Shown here: positions 8,616-16,590 of the stretch, piece by piece
Numbering within the stretch: position 1 is the first letter of the stretch
Layout of the letters: every line of letters starts with the position of its first letter
Source: Lentisphaeria bacterium
Lineage (GTDB): Bacteria > Verrucomicrobiota > Lentisphaeria > Victivallales > Victivallaceae
Assembly (NCBI GenBank): GCA_017502435.1
Contig: JAFVUZ010000179.1
Span: forward strand, 1 to 48,742
Direction of reading: 5' to 3'
Length of the DNA stretch: 48,742 nucleotides
Position numbers and translations under genes: made by a program
The notes under the pieces: generated by a model
What the model was told of the DNA's origin: nothing
What the model saw: only the letters and a program-made list of their open reading frames with translations
Database searches by the model: none

Positions 8616-9383
8616 ATGGCAAATACAGTTTCAGTAAAATGGTACGGTACAAATGCTTTGGAATTCCGCCACAGCAGGGGCTCTTTCATGATAGATCCCT
8701 ACGTCAGCCGCAACCGTGAAAAACTGCATATTCCATCGGAAGTGGAAAAATACATTACTACTGAACCTGATTTTGTCCTTATGACTCACGCACACTGGGA
8801 TCATCTGCCGGATATGCCGATGATCCTGGCAAAGTGCAAAGCGGTGCTTTATGCTTCAAAAACTGCCTGTTTGATGATGAAGGCTCTGGGAGTTCCGGCG
8901 GAACAGCTTTATGAAGTTTCATACGGTGAGGTTCTTGAACTTCCCGGCAACGTCAAAGTTACTGTCATCGAATCCCGCCATATGGGGATTGAAGGTGTTC
9001 CGGAGGGATATGATACAATGCCGTCAGCGGAATCACTTGAAAAAGTTGATGGCTGGAGATGCGGCGAAACTCTGGCATTTCTCATTGAAGTTGACGGGCA
9101 GAAGATTTTGAATATCGGCACTGCCAATATGCTTGAAGAGACGATGAACGGAGTTGAATGCGATCATCTTTTCTGCGGTATCAGCCGATGGAAGGATGGT
9201 TTTCCGGAAATGCTGATGCGTAATATCAAATTCCGTCAGCTGATTCCGACCCATCATGATGAATTTAAACTGCCGCTGGATCAGTTTTATCTGCGTAATG
9301 ACCTTCAGCGTCTGGCTGAAGTCATCCCTGATTTGAAAAGTTTTGAAGTCCCGGTTCTTGAATGGACGGAACTTCCTCAATAA
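8616..9383 (+). CDS. UlaG-like metallo-beta-lactamase-fold hydrolase
   Basis: The 255-residue protein has the metal-binding THAHWDH motif (57-63), then ESRHMG and a late IPTHHDEF histidine, as in the UlaG-like branch (L-ascorbate-6-phosphate lactonase and relatives). The place where most family members have a bridging Asp in a GD motif reads LNIGTANM, so this metal ligand appears replaced. The start at 8616 was preferred because GTGAGG (8605-8610) lies just ahead; an in-frame ATG at 8574 would overlap the previous gene and add 14 unlikely residues. Next to a Gfo/Idh/MocA oxidoreductase, a sugar-lactone hydrolase role is a reasonable guess. Confidence 0.8.
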   Translation: MANTVSVKWYGTNALEFRHSRGSFMIDPYVSRNREKLHIPSEVEKYITTEPDFVLMTHAHWDHLPDMPMILAKCKAVLYASKTACLMMKALGVPAEQLYEVSYGEVLELPGNVKVTVIESRHMGIEGVPEGYDTMPSAESLEKVDGWRCGETLAFLIEVDGQKILNIGTANMLEETMNGVECDHLFCGISRWKDGFPEMLMRNIKFRQLIPTHHDEFKLPLDQFYLRNDLQRLAEVIPDLKSFEVPVLEWTELPQ

Positions 9384-9404
9384 TAAAAGTAAAGGTAAAA
9401 AATT

Positions 9405-10547
9405 ATGAAAACAGTAAAATTCGGTATTATCGGAGCCGGTCTCATGGGCCGCGAATTTGCTTCCGCCTGTGCCCGCTGGTGTCACTTGACTGAAATTGGT
9501 GCAAAACCTGAACTCGTTGCAGTCTGCGACAAAAATCCCGCACTTTATCCCTGGTATCAGGATAATTTCCCCACCATTAAACAGGTCACTGACGAGTACA
9601 AAGAACTTCTCGCCAATCCTGAAGTCGAAGCTGTTTACTGTGCAGTTCCCCACAATCTGCACGAACAGATCTATTGCGATATTATCAAAGCCGGAAAACA
9701 TCTTCTCGGCGAAAAACCTTTCGGTATCGACAAAAAAGCCAATGATGCCATTATGGAATGCATCAAAGCTCATCCCGAAGTCACCGTTCGCTGCAGCTCT
9801 GAATTTCCGTTCTATCCCCCGATGCAGAGAATCGGCAAAATGCTCGAAACTGATTTCTTCGGTCCCATCATCGAAGTCAACTCCGGCTTCCTGCACTCAT
9901 CCGACCTCAATCCGATGAAACCCATCAACTGGAAACGTATGATCGAATTCAACGGCGAATACGGCTGCATGGGCGACCTCGGTATGCACGCCTGCCATTT
10001 CCCCTTCCGTGCCGGTTTCATTCCCAAAAACGTCCGTGCCATTCTCTCCAAACTGGTCAAAGAACGTCCCGGCAAAGACGGTGCAATGGTTCCCTGTGTA
10101 ACCTGGGACAATGCAACTTTGCTCTGTGAAGCAGACGATCCCAAATTCGGTCATGCTTTCCCGTTGACAATCAAAACTCAGCGTATCGCTCCCGGTGAAA
10201 CTGATACATGGTATTTTGAAATCAAGGGCATGAAAGGCTGTGCCAAATGGTCCAGCAAGAACCCCCGCCGTCTCGAAATCCTCGAATACAACGGTACCGA
10301 TCAGGCTGTTCAGCAGATCGATATGGGTTATGAAACTGCATTCAAGACCATCACCGGCGGTATTTTTGAATTCGGTTTTACAGACAGTATTCTTCAGATG
10401 TGGGCATCTTTTATCACTGAAATCACAGAAGGCAAGCCCGCAGGTAAATTTGTCTCCTGCGTAACTCCTGATGAAGCTGCACTCTCTCACAAACTCTTTA
10501 CTGCTGCACTTGAAAGCTGGAAAAACGGCAGTGCAGTTGCTTTGTAA
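9405..10547 (+). CDS. Gfo/Idh/MocA-family NAD(P)-dependent sugar oxidoreductase
   Basis: The 380-residue product has an N-terminal Rossmann fold with GIIGAGLMG (7-15) and the family EKP motif (GEKPFGID, 102-109), whose lysine takes part in catalysis. The C-terminal alpha/beta domain includes GDLGMHACHFP. Family members oxidise or reduce sugars and inositols. Codon use is strongly biased, as in the aminotransferase gene. It is tightly spaced after the MBL-fold gene, which may open the lactone it would form. The last 13 bases before its stop codon region (10531-10543) reappear before the third ceramidase-like gene. Confidence 0.92.
   Translation: MKTVKFGIIGAGLMGREFASACARWCHLTEIGAKPELVAVCDKNPALYPWYQDNFPTIKQVTDEYKELLANPEVEAVYCAVPHNLHEQIYCDIIKAGKHLLGEKPFGIDKKANDAIMECIKAHPEVTVRCSSEFPFYPPMQRIGKMLETDFFGPIIEVNSGFLHSSDLNPMKPINWKRMIEFNGEYGCMGDLGMHACHFPFRAGFIPKNVRAILSKLVKERPGKDGAMVPCVTWDNATLLCEADDPKFGHAFPLTIKTQRIAPGETDTWYFEIKGMKGCAKWSSKNPRRLEILEYNGTDQAVQQIDMGYETAFKTITGGIFEFGFTDSILQMWASFITEITEGKPAGKFVSCVTPDEAALSHKLFTAALESWKNGSAVAL
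10531..10543 (+). repeat. Source segment of a duplication scar
   Basis: GTGCAGTTGCTTT at the 3' end of the oxidoreductase gene is repeated exactly at 13611-13623. In both places it precedes a ceramidase-like gene that begins with the same residues (MNEKLMIGWSEAD). The second copy is non-coding. Confidence 0.6.
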
Positions 10548-10579
10548 TTTACATAAATAATTCAAAATGGAGGTGAATT

Positions 10580-12067
10580 ATGAATGAAAAACTTATGATC
10601 GGCTGGAGCGAAGCAGATATTACTCCGGATTCACTCGGCAAAAAAATCCCGCTGTACGGTCAGTATTACACCCGTATCGCAACCGGAATCCATTCACGTT
10701 TAAAAACTGTTGCTGTTGCTGTCAGCAAAGGCGATCAGTATTTTATCAACGCCAGTATTGATAACGGCGGCTGTCCCAAAGTCTTTATCGACCGTTTGAG
10801 AGAAGTCATTGCAGAAAAAGAACCTGCAATCGATCCCATGATGGTTTTTGTCAACGCAATCCACACTCACAGTGCTCCCAATCTGGCTTTCAAAAAAGTC
10901 AATACCGGTGCAGTCAACGTTGCCGGCAAAGGCTGGGCTGACGTTCTCAAAAACAATGACGTTCTGACTCCCGAAGATTATGCTGAATTTGCTATTCCGG
11001 TCATCGCTGACAATATTATTGCCGCTTGGAATAACCGTAAAGCAGGAGGTATTGCCAAAGGTTTCGGCAATGCCCGTATCGGTCACTGCCGCCGTGCTGT
11101 TTACAGCAACGGCAAAGCTGAAATGTACGGCGATACCACCCGTCCCGATTTTATCGGTATGGAAGCCGGCGAAGATACCGGCGTTGAAATGCTTTTCACC
11201 GTTGATGAAAACGGCAAAAAGACCGGTATGCTGCTCAATGTTGCCTGTCCGTCACAGAACATGGAATCAACTTATGTTGTTTCCTCTGACTTTGCCGGTG
11301 CAACACGTGAAATGCTCAAAGAAGAATTCGGTGCAGATTTCCACACCATCTATCAGATTTCTCCTGCAGGATGTCAGTCTCCCCGTGACCTCGTCCGTCA
11401 CTACACCACTGAGCCCGACTTCTGGCACGCTGACGGCGTTCCCGTCCTTGCTGAACGTCTGCTGACTGCAGTCAAAACTGCAACTGTCAGTGATGTTGAC
11501 TATGATCCTGTCCTCGTCAGCAAAAACGTTGAAGTTGTCATCCCCCGCCGCAAAGCATCTTATCAGGCTTACAAAGCAGCTGAAGCAGAACTTGCACGTC
11601 TGACTGCCATTATGCCTGTCGATCAGGCATTTGATGAATTCTGTGCTGAAACTCATGCCAACGAAAAAATCGACGGCCCCGGTCCCTATGACAGCAAACT
11701 TCACCACTTCGTTCTCATCAAGAATGAACAGGCTGTTATTGCCCGCTACAACGATCAGGATGCAAATCCCAACTACATCTTTGACATGAACGTTGTCCGT
11801 CTCGGTGATATTGCTATCGCAAACAATCCGTTTGAACTTTATCTGTACTACGGTCAGAATATCAAAGCCCGTTCAAAGGCTTTCCAGACTTTCCTCGTTC
11901 AGCTTTCAGGCAACGGCAATTTCCATGCCGGTTATCTGCCCAGCCCCGAAGCAGAACAGTATGGCGGTTACGGCGGCATGATCATCAACGGTCAGGTCGG
12001 TTCTGACGGCGGTTACAAACTGGCTGACAGAACTGTTGAAGAAATCAATAAACTTTTTGAGGAGTAA
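10580..12067 (+). CDS. Neutral-ceramidase-like protein, paralogue A
   Basis: The 495-residue product resembles the catalytic domain of neutral/alkaline ceramidases (zinc amidases). It starts GWSEADITPD, has the zinc-binding HTH in NAIHTHSAPN (H95, H97), the segment VACPSQNMESTYVVSSDFAGATRE (221 onward) where ceramidases have HxTSM...SSDNKGYA, and SPAGCQSPRD (261-270) where they have the GDVSPN nucleophile loop, so a Ser is kept there. It lacks a signal peptide and the C-terminal Ig-like domain, being about 490 instead of 650-750 residues. It is a cytoplasmic amidase candidate, perhaps for an N-acylated sugar. GGAGG precedes the start, and codon use is highly biased. Confidence 0.8.
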   Translation: MNEKLMIGWSEADITPDSLGKKIPLYGQYYTRIATGIHSRLKTVAVAVSKGDQYFINASIDNGGCPKVFIDRLREVIAEKEPAIDPMMVFVNAIHTHSAPNLAFKKVNTGAVNVAGKGWADVLKNNDVLTPEDYAEFAIPVIADNIIAAWNNRKAGGIAKGFGNARIGHCRRAVYSNGKAEMYGDTTRPDFIGMEAGEDTGVEMLFTVDENGKKTGMLLNVACPSQNMESTYVVSSDFAGATREMLKEEFGADFHTIYQISPAGCQSPRDLVRHYTTEPDFWHADGVPVLAERLLTAVKTATVSDVDYDPVLVSKNVEVVIPRRKASYQAYKAAEAELARLTAIMPVDQAFDEFCAETHANEKIDGPGPYDSKLHHFVLIKNEQAVIARYNDQDANPNYIFDMNVVRLGDIAIANNPFELYLYYGQNIKARSKAFQTFLVQLSGNGNFHAGYLPSPEAEQYGGYGGMIINGQVGSDGGYKLADRTVEEINKLFEE

Positions 12068-12073
12068 TCGTAT

Positions 12074-13525
12074 ATGCCTCAAATAAAAATCGGCTGGAGT
12101 GAAGCGGATATTACTCCTGATATGAAAAAGAAAGTTGCATTGTACGGGCAGTATTATGCCCGTACTGCAACTGAAATTCACTCCCGATTGAAAACTGTTG
12201 CCGCCGCATTTGAATCTGATGATGAACAGTTTATAACAGCATCTTTGGATCTGGTGAATTTTCAACAGGATTTTCATCGCAAAATAAGAGTCGCGGCCGC
12301 AGCTCTTGAGCCTGAAATAAATCCTGAAAAAATCTTCCTCAATGCCATCCATACTCACAGCGGGCCTTCTGCGACTCCTGTCGGATTGTCCAATGTCTGG
12401 CGTGAGAGAGATACAGAAGCACTTTCACCGGAAGAATACGTTGAGTTCGTTATTCCCGTTATCGCTCAAAATATCGTTGACGCATGGCATAATCGCAAAA
12501 CAGGCGGCATTATGCGGGCATTCGGCAATGCCCGCGTAGGTCATTGCCGTCGTGCTGTTTACAGCGATGGTACAGCTGAAATGTACGGTGATACGACCCG
12601 TCCGGATTTTATCGGTATGGAAGCCGGCGAAGATACCGGTATTGAAATGCTTTTTACCGTTGATGAAAACGGCAGAAAAACAGGAATGTTTCTCAATGTA
12701 GCCTGTCCTTCGCAGGTTATGGAGGCGTCTTGTGTGATTTCATCCGATTTTGCGGGGGCGACCCGTGAACTTCTCAAGAAAGAATATGGAGAAGATTTCC
12801 ATACCATCTATCAAATCAGTTCTGCCGGATGTCAATCTCCCAGAGATCTTGTCCGCCATTACACAACTGAACCTGATTTCTGGCATGCTGACGGAGTTGA
12901 TTTTATTGCACAGCGTTTGCTGACTGCTGTTCGTGCTGCTGACTTTTTTGAAACAGAGTATGAGCCGGTTTTGAAGCATACTTCAATGCATGTAACTTTG
13001 CCTCGCAGAAGGGCATCTTTTACGGCATACAAAAATGCTCAAAAGGAACTTGCCCGTCTGCTTGCAATTATGCCTGAAGCCGAAGCTTTCAAGGAGTTTT
13101 GCGATAAAACTCATGCCAACGAGAAACTTAACGGCCCCGGTCCTTATGACAACAAACTTCATCATTTCGTCCTGATAAAAAATGAACAGGCAGTAATCCG
13201 CCGTTATGAAGAACAGGACAAAGACCCGAATCTCGGTTTTGACATGAATGTTGTCCGTTTGGGAAACATCGCACTTGCTTCAAATCCTTTTGAATTGTAT
13301 CTGTATTTCGGTCAGAACATCAAAGCCCGTTCCAAAGCAAAACAGACTTTTATCGTTCAGCTGGCAGCAGGCGGGGATCATACCTGCGGCTATCTGCCAA
13401 GCCCCGATGCAGAGCGTTACGGCGGTTACGGCGGTTTGATTATCAACGGACAGGTCGGTTCCGACGGCGGTTATAAACTGGCGGATATAACTGTTGAAGA
13501 AATCAATAAACTTTTTGAAGATTGA
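12074..13525 (+). CDS. Neutral-ceramidase-like protein, paralogue B
   Basis: This 483-residue paralogue of the proteins at 10580 and 13648 starts 6 bp after A, using a GAGGAG site that overlaps A's stop codon, so it is probably translationally coupled. The HTH motif is kept as NAIHTHSGPS, closest of the three to the ceramidase consensus THTHSGP. VACPSQVMEAS and SSAGCQSPRD are also kept. It is the most divergent of the three at the N-terminus (MPQIKIGWSEADITPDMKKK) and its codons are less biased. A terminator-like hairpin follows at 13556-13599. No signal peptide is seen. Confidence 0.8.
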   Translation: MPQIKIGWSEADITPDMKKKVALYGQYYARTATEIHSRLKTVAAAFESDDEQFITASLDLVNFQQDFHRKIRVAAAALEPEINPEKIFLNAIHTHSGPSATPVGLSNVWRERDTEALSPEEYVEFVIPVIAQNIVDAWHNRKTGGIMRAFGNARVGHCRRAVYSDGTAEMYGDTTRPDFIGMEAGEDTGIEMLFTVDENGRKTGMFLNVACPSQVMEASCVISSDFAGATRELLKKEYGEDFHTIYQISSAGCQSPRDLVRHYTTEPDFWHADGVDFIAQRLLTAVRAADFFETEYEPVLKHTSMHVTLPRRRASFTAYKNAQKELARLLAIMPEAEAFKEFCDKTHANEKLNGPGPYDNKLHHFVLIKNEQAVIRRYEEQDKDPNLGFDMNVVRLGNIALASNPFELYLYFGQNIKARSKAKQTFIVQLAAGGDHTCGYLPSPDAERYGGYGGLIINGQVGSDGGYKLADITVEEINKLFED

Positions 13526-13555
13526 TTTTGACAGACTGTTTTGTTCAATGAATAA

Positions 13556-13599
13556 AAAAGACCACTGTACGGGCATTCTTTGCCCGTACTGCGTCTTTT
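13556..13599 (+). terminator. Internal terminator hairpin between paralogues B and C
   Basis: GTACGGGCA (13567-13575) pairs perfectly with TGCCCGTAC (13581-13589) around a 5-nt loop. Outer AAAAGAC/GTCTTTT pairs extend the stem, with a T-rich 3' side. It could stop or attenuate transcription before paralogue C. Confidence 0.7.
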
Positions 13600-13610
13600 G
13601 TTCACACCCG

Positions 13611-13623
13611 GTGCAGTTGCTTT
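13611..13623 (+). repeat. Duplication scar: copy of the oxidoreductase 3' end
   Basis: GTGCAGTTGCTTT is identical to 10531-10543, where it encodes the last residues of the oxidoreductase. It lies 37 bp before paralogue C; the original lies 49 bp before paralogue A. This suggests C was copied together with the end of the gene upstream of A. Confidence 0.6.
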
Positions 13624-13647
13624 ATTTTTTTGATTTGGAGATAAATT

Positions 13648-15099
13648 ATGAATGAAAAACTTATGATTGGTTGGAGCGAAGCGGATATTACTCCGGATTC
13701 ACTCGGCAAGAAAATTTCTCTGTACGGTCAGTATTACACCCGTATTGCAACCGGAATACATTCCCGTTTGAAAGCAGTTGTACTTGCTGTGAGCAAAGGG
13801 GATCAGAGTTTTATCAATGTCGGTCTTGACAATACCGGTGTTATGCAGTTTTTTATTGACAGCTTGAGAGCAAAAGTTGTTGAAAAAGAACCTGCAATCG
13901 ACCCGAAAATGATTTTTGTAAATGTTATTCATACTCACAGCAGCCCATCGCTGGCAATCGAAGGGGTGGTTGATATCTGGGGCGATGAACTTGGCGAAAG
14001 TGATGTTCTGACTCCTGAAGAGTATATTGCTTTTACTGTTGAAATCGTTTCTGATGCCGTTGTCGAGGCATGGAATAACCGCAAAGCAGGAGGTATTGCC
14101 AAAGCATTCGGAAATGCCCGCATCGGTCACTGCCGCCGTGCCGTTTACAGCAACGGCAAAGCAGAAATGTACGGCGATACTACACGGCCCGATTTTATCG
14201 GTATGGAAGCAGGTGAAGATACCGGCGTTGAAATGCTTTTCACATTCGATGAAAACGGCAAAAAGACCGGTATGCTGCTCAATGTTGCCTGTCCGTCACA
14301 GGTTATGGAATCAACTTATGTTGTTTCCTCTGACTTTGCAGGTGCTACCCGCGAACTGCTCAAAAAAGAATACGGCGAAGATTTCCATACGCTTTATCAG
14401 ATTTCTCCTGCCGGATGTCAGTCTCCCCGCGATCTCGTCCGTCACTACACCACAGAACCTGACTGCTGGCACGCAGACGGAGTTGATTTTCTGGCGAAAC
14501 GTCTTTTTGATGCAGTCAAGAGTGCTGAATTGAGCGGAATTGATTATGATCCGGTGTTTGCAAGCAAAAATGTTGAAGTTTCACTGCCCCGCCGCAAAGT
14601 CACTTATCAGGCATACAAAGCTGCAGAATCAGAACTTGCACGACTGACTGCCATTATGCCCGAAGTTGAAGCATTTGAAGCATTTTGTGCCGAAACTCAT
14701 GCCAACGAAAAAATCGACGGCCCCGGTCCCTATGACAGCAAACTTCACCATTTTGTCCTCATCAAAAATGAACAGGCTGTCATTGAACGCTACAAAGATC
14801 AGGATGCCAGACCGAATATCATTTTTGATATGAATGTGATCCGTCTCGGAGATGTTGCCATTGCCAACAGTCCGTTTGAACTTTATCTGTATTACGGTCA
14901 GAATATCAAGGCCCGTTCAAAAGCCTTCCAGACTTTTCTGATTCAGCTTGCCGGTTGTGCCGCAGGTTATCTGCCCAGTCCCGAGGCTGAACAGTACGGT
15001 GGTTACGGCGGTTTGATTATCAACGGTCAGGTCGGTTCCGACGGCGGTTACAAACTGGCGGATATAACTGTTGAAGAAATCAATAAACTCTTTAACTGA
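13648..15099 (+). CDS. Neutral-ceramidase-like protein, paralogue C
   Basis: The 483-residue third paralogue shares the N-terminus of A almost exactly (MNEKLMIGWSEADITPDSLG) and long nearly identical DNA stretches (for example 14106-14340 against 11076-11310). Its C-terminal LADITVEEINKLF matches B. The HTH motif reads NVIHTHSSPS, and VACPSQVMEST and SPAGCQSPRD are conserved. GGAGA precedes the start. It follows a terminator and a duplication scar, so it may belong to a separate transcript together with the downstream kinase and isomerase. It is cytoplasmic by the absence of a signal peptide. Confidence 0.8.
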   Translation: MNEKLMIGWSEADITPDSLGKKISLYGQYYTRIATGIHSRLKAVVLAVSKGDQSFINVGLDNTGVMQFFIDSLRAKVVEKEPAIDPKMIFVNVIHTHSSPSLAIEGVVDIWGDELGESDVLTPEEYIAFTVEIVSDAVVEAWNNRKAGGIAKAFGNARIGHCRRAVYSNGKAEMYGDTTRPDFIGMEAGEDTGVEMLFTFDENGKKTGMLLNVACPSQVMESTYVVSSDFAGATRELLKKEYGEDFHTLYQISPAGCQSPRDLVRHYTTEPDCWHADGVDFLAKRLFDAVKSAELSGIDYDPVFASKNVEVSLPRRKVTYQAYKAAESELARLTAIMPEVEAFEAFCAETHANEKIDGPGPYDSKLHHFVLIKNEQAVIERYKDQDARPNIIFDMNVIRLGDVAIANSPFELYLYYGQNIKARSKAFQTFLIQLAGCAAGYLPSPEAEQYGGYGGLIINGQVGSDGGYKLADITVEEINKLFN

Positions 15100-15111
15100 T
15101 AAGGAATTTTT

Positions 15112-16590
15112 ATGAAATATTATTTGGGTATCGATATCGGTACAACCGGAATCAAGACGGTCATATTTGACAGCGAAGGCTTTCCGAAAGGAATCGGCCT
15201 TGCTGAATATACTCTTGAGACTCCGAAACCCGACATCGTTGAACTTGAGGCTGAAGTTTACTGGGAATCAACCAAAAAGGCTCTCGCTCAGGCTGTTGAA
15301 GCCGCTGCCGTCAGCCCCTCTGAAATCCGTTCACTTGCCGTGACCGGACAGGCTGAAACTCTGATCATGGTGGACGAAAACAACAAGCCGCTCCGCAAAG
15401 CCATCGTCTGGCTGGACAACCGTGCAGTTGATGAAGCCGCTGAACTGGACAAAAAGTTCACTACTGAAGCACTTTTCCGTATGTCCGGTCAGACTGAAAT
15501 GCTGCCCTGCTGGCCGGCGGCAAAAATTCTCTGGTACAGAAAGAATGAACCTCAACTTTTTGCAAAAACTGCAAAATATCTTATGGTTGAGGATTTCATC
15601 ATTGCCAAACTTACCGGCAAATATGCAACTTGCAACGGCTTGATGCCTTCAAGTTTGTATTACGATATCCGTACCGACAAATATGATCCTGCTATGCTTG
15701 AAACTCTCGGCATTGCTGAAAATCAGCTGCCTGAACTCAAAAATGCAGGTGAAATTGCAGGTGTTTGTATTGAAAATGATTCTCTGCTCGTTCCCGGAAC
15801 TCCGGTTGCTGTCGCTCCGCTTGACCATGTCTGCGGCAATCTCGGCAGCGGCTGCGGCGAAGAGGGGATGCTCTCTGAAACAACCGGATGTACTCTGGCG
15901 ATTTGTGCGGCTTTCCCGAAAATCGTTTATGATGAAGAACGTCATTTGAGTACTTATCTCGGTTTCAGAAAAGGAGATTTTGTTCTTTTGCCGTGGGCTC
16001 CGACTGCGGGAATGCTTTTGAAACATTTCCGTGATGAATTCGGATGCGGAATGGATTATGCGGCATTTACCGAAGCAGCTGACAAAGTTGCTCCCGGCAG
16101 TGAAGGTCTGATTCTGCTGCCTCATTGTGCCGGAGCGATTTCTCCCGACTGCAATCCCGAAGCAAGAGGTGTCGCCTACGGTATCACTCTCGCTCACAAA
16201 AAAGGCCATTGGGCAAGAGCAATCATGGAATCCATCGCATATTTGCTCAAAGACAACCTTGAAATCATGAAGAGTTTCGGTGCTGAAATAAAAGAGATCC
16301 GTTCTCTCGGCGGTGCTTCAAAAAGTGATGTCTGGATGCAGATAAAAGCCGACGTCCTCAACCTCACTGTCACGACTACTGAATGTGAAGAGGCAACTTC
16401 TCTCGGAGCTGCCATCCTCGGTGCTGTTGCCTGCGGTGATTTCAAAGATACAAGCGAATGTATCAAATCAATGGTCCGTGTCAAAAAACGTTACGTCCCA
16501 GGCAAAAATGCCGAAGTTTATCCCGAATTTTTCAAACAATATCAACACTTGAATAAAATGTTAATGCCAACCTTTGGAGGTAAATTATGA
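15112..16590 (+). CDS. FGGY-family carbohydrate kinase (xylulokinase-like)
   Basis: The 492-residue product has the actin-like ATPase fold of FGGY kinases: GIDIGTTGIK near the N-terminus binds phosphate, AVTGQAETLIMVDE and AIVWLDNRA follow in the first domain, and GGASKSDVWMQIKADVL (from about residue 403) is the second FGGY signature. Length and motifs best fit xylulokinase or gluconokinase relatives. It starts 12 bp after paralogue C and its stop overlaps the isomerase start (ATGA at 16587-16590), indicating coupled translation. Kinase plus isomerase suggests isomerisation of an aldose followed by phosphorylation of the ketose. Confidence 0.93.
   Translation: MKYYLGIDIGTTGIKTVIFDSEGFPKGIGLAEYTLETPKPDIVELEAEVYWESTKKALAQAVEAAAVSPSEIRSLAVTGQAETLIMVDENNKPLRKAIVWLDNRAVDEAAELDKKFTTEALFRMSGQTEMLPCWPAAKILWYRKNEPQLFAKTAKYLMVEDFIIAKLTGKYATCNGLMPSSLYYDIRTDKYDPAMLETLGIAENQLPELKNAGEIAGVCIENDSLLVPGTPVAVAPLDHVCGNLGSGCGEEGMLSETTGCTLAICAAFPKIVYDEERHLSTYLGFRKGDFVLLPWAPTAGMLLKHFRDEFGCGMDYAAFTEAADKVAPGSEGLILLPHCAGAISPDCNPEARGVAYGITLAHKKGHWARAIMESIAYLLKDNLEIMKSFGAEIKEIRSLGGASKSDVWMQIKADVLNLTVTTTECEEATSLGAAILGAVACGDFKDTSECIKSMVRVKKRYVPGKNAEVYPEFFKQYQHLNKMLMPTFGGKL

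Noticed and set aside
9033-9896. 287-codon minus-strand frame across the MBL-fold and oxidoreductase genes
   Set aside because: Long antisense frame explained by the codon bias of the real genes; no domain or start signal.
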